DNA of 7,349 bases from Sedimenticola sp. (GTDB taxonomy: Bacteria; Pseudomonadota; Gammaproteobacteria; Chromatiales; Chromatiaceae). Positions 6,194 to 7,349 of the stretch are shown in pieces. Both the position numbers and the translations under genes were made by a program. Each line of letters begins with the position of its first letter. The stretch's first letter is position 1. The notes under the pieces are model-generated. The model was not told where the DNA came from. It saw only the letters and a program-made list of their open reading frames with translations, and ran no database searches. The stretch spans positions 1 to 7,349 of the forward strand of contig JAPHUG010000112.1 in the NCBI GenBank assembly GCA_026197195.1. The letters run 5' to 3'.

Positions 6194-7297
6194 ATGACGA
6201 TTACTGATACCAATTACCTGCAGCAGGTCGCCCAACTGGGTGATATGCAATCCGTTACCTGCACCGAAAATATTCTCACCAGCGAGGGCGTCAAACTCCT
6301 GCCGAAAGGGGCCCGAATTAACCGGGATGTAATTGATCGTCTGCTGCATCACAAACTGCTTAAACCGATCGACTTCACGACCCATATCGAAAATGCCGTG
6401 GATCATGACACTTTGATTGGTATAGGGTGTGAACTGATGGCCCGTACCAGTGAAACGGGTACCCTATTGCGAATACTGCGTAATGAGGGCTTTGTTGAGC
6501 AGTCCTGTCAACGCATCCACCTTGAATTACCCATCCAGAATAAATTAACCGTGGCCTATAATCTGCGCCCCGAATTACTGGAACACAGCCTGCGTGTGTC
6601 ACTGGCCATTACACTGATTGGGGAAGAGCTTAAACTGCCCGAGAAAGAGTTGGAGGTCCTGGCAACGGCCGGACTTCTGCATGATATTGGCGAGCTCCAT
6701 CTGGGCGTGGGGGATCTGCCGCTGGAACAGAACCTGGACCTTGAGCACTGGCAGCAGGTACGCAGTCATCCCATCGTAGGCGCGACCATACTCAATCAGT
6801 TCAAGGCCTATACGCCACAGGTTGCCCGGGCTGTCCAGGAGCATCATGAGCGACTTGATGGTAGTGGCTACCCTCAAGGCCTAAAGGCAATTCGACTCAG
6901 TCGTGCAGGACGCTTGTTATCGTTTACCGAGATGGCTATTGGCGCATTGCGAAAATACTCTTTACGGCAGTTGCTCACCATTATAAAAAGCAATCCCCAT
7001 GCGTTCGATTCCAAACCCGTATCTGTATTTCTTGACGCGCTTCATCGCTTTGAAAACAGCGGTTCACTGAAGGCGGCTGAAGTGCGGACAAAAGACCTTA
7101 CAGCCCTGTTCGAACTGATTTCGAAAATGATTCTGACTGCCGAGGCAATAGCAAAGGATAGAACGGATCAGCAACAGGACTCAGAGCCCTGTCTGATTGA
7201 TTCTGCCGTGGTTAAATACAACCAGGGGCTACGTCGTGCTGGACTTGATATCAAAGATGTATCGGGTTCACTCGCGAACATTGGCGACGATCAGTAA
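6194..7297 (+). CDS. Second HD-GYP domain protein with altered C-terminal metal site
   Basis: This is a 367-residue soluble protein. Residues about 20-60 (ILTSEGVKLLPKGARI, then RLLHHKLLKPID) form a short N-terminal domain of the kind found before HD-GYP domains, distinct from the DUF3391-like start of the first gene. The catalytic domain covers about 120-255: H131 in EHSLRV, LLHDIGE (161-167) with the HD pair at 163-164, H192 in SHPIVG, and HHERLDGSGYP (217-227). The lysine usual after HDIG is Glu167. The later Asp ligand, normally in a D-x-Y/F-D-A-L-T motif followed by RPY, aligns with E246 in FTEMAIGAL, and the rest of that motif is missing. Hydrolysis may therefore be impaired or altered. 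The C-terminal 70 residues are helical and unassigned. The start lies 2 bases after the upstream stop without a clear ribosome binding site. The neighbours imply a shared c-di-GMP role. Confidence 0.9.
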   Translation: MTITDTNYLQQVAQLGDMQSVTCTENILTSEGVKLLPKGARINRDVIDRLLHHKLLKPIDFTTHIENAVDHDTLIGIGCELMARTSETGTLLRILRNEGFVEQSCQRIHLELPIQNKLTVAYNLRPELLEHSLRVSLAITLIGEELKLPEKELEVLATAGLLHDIGELHLGVGDLPLEQNLDLEHWQQVRSHPIVGATILNQFKAYTPQVARAVQEHHERLDGSGYPQGLKAIRLSRAGRLLSFTEMAIGALRKYSLRQLLTIIKSNPHAFDSKPVSVFLDALHRFENSGSLKAAEVRTKDLTALFELISKMILTAEAIAKDRTDQQQDSEPCLIDSAVVKYNQGLRRAGLDIKDVSGSLANIGDDQ

Positions 7298-7349
7298 GCT
7301 CTCCGGTAATTGGAGGAGCTGCTTCAGGAGACACTCTACCAACTGAGGC
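7297..7349 (+). other. Operon tail: imperfect hairpin and possible start of a further gene
   Basis: AGCTC (7297-7301) pairs with GAGCT (7316-7320), and TCC (7302-7304) with GGA (7312-7314), leaving one bulged base; no U-tract follows. From the TTG at 7310, directly after an in-frame TAA, a frame runs to the window edge reading LEELLQETLYQLR, a helical, coding-looking peptide. It has no clear ribosome binding site, like the two preceding genes. It may be the N-terminus of a fourth operon gene, or ordinary intergenic DNA. Confidence 0.25.

Noticed and set aside
7268..7348. 26-codon minus-strand frame open to the window edge, possible end of a convergent gene
   Set aside because: It is short enough to occur by chance, overlaps the 3' end of the HD-GYP gene, and mirrors the plus-strand register, which by itself gives a protein-like antisense translation.
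7331..7349. tRNA D-arm-like sequence on the minus strand (CTCAGTTGGTAGAG)
   Set aside because: The bases that should follow do not form an anticodon stem, and no T-arm sequence (GGTTC-A type) is found in the expected range, so it is not supported as a tRNA gene.

Overview
The window looks like chromosomal DNA of a gammaproteobacterium. The proteins have typical proteobacterial sequences, the base composition is moderately GC-rich by eye (not counted), and the genome clearly invests in cyclic-di-GMP signalling. A free-living or symbiotic sulfur-oxidising lineage (Chromatiales-like) is a guess based on the overall feel of the proteins, not a demonstrated assignment. I see no mobile element, CRISPR array, rRNA gene or complete tRNA gene.

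Layout. (1) Positions 1-1075 hold tryptophan biosynthesis: what looks like the last six codons of trpG, then a complete trpD. (2) A convergent gap at 1076-1152 carries two perfect inverted repeats and is probably a two-way terminator. (3) At 1153-2046 on the minus strand lies an HDOD-domain signalling protein. (4) A divergent intergenic region follows, then a 108-residue small protein of unknown function (2232-2558). (5) A cysteine synthase, CysK-like, occupies 2616-3527. (6) After a 126-base leader containing a hairpin comes a tight three-gene operon at 3654-7297: an HD-GYP protein, a degenerate-GGDEF plus EAL protein, and a second HD-GYP protein, with only 3 and 2 bases between the genes. 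The last 52 bases hold a hairpin and possibly the start of another gene.

How the genes fit together. trpG/trpD and cysK are housekeeping amino-acid genes. The operon is the most interesting part. All three products belong to c-di-GMP phosphodiesterase families, and none contains an intact GGDEF cyclase motif. The EAL domain keeps every expected catalytic residue. Its GGDEF domain reads GAFEY but keeps an RxxD inhibitory-site motif. The two HD-GYP proteins have complementary defects: the first has Phe in place of the metal-binding His of the HD pair but keeps the rest, while the second has an intact HD pair and HHE/GYP motif but has lost the C-terminal Asp/DAYDA-type motif. I propose a one-operon c-di-GMP breakdown or sensing module. 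One EAL enzyme would do the chemistry, and the two HD-GYP proteins may be partly or wholly c-di-GMP receptors or partners. This is inference from motifs only.
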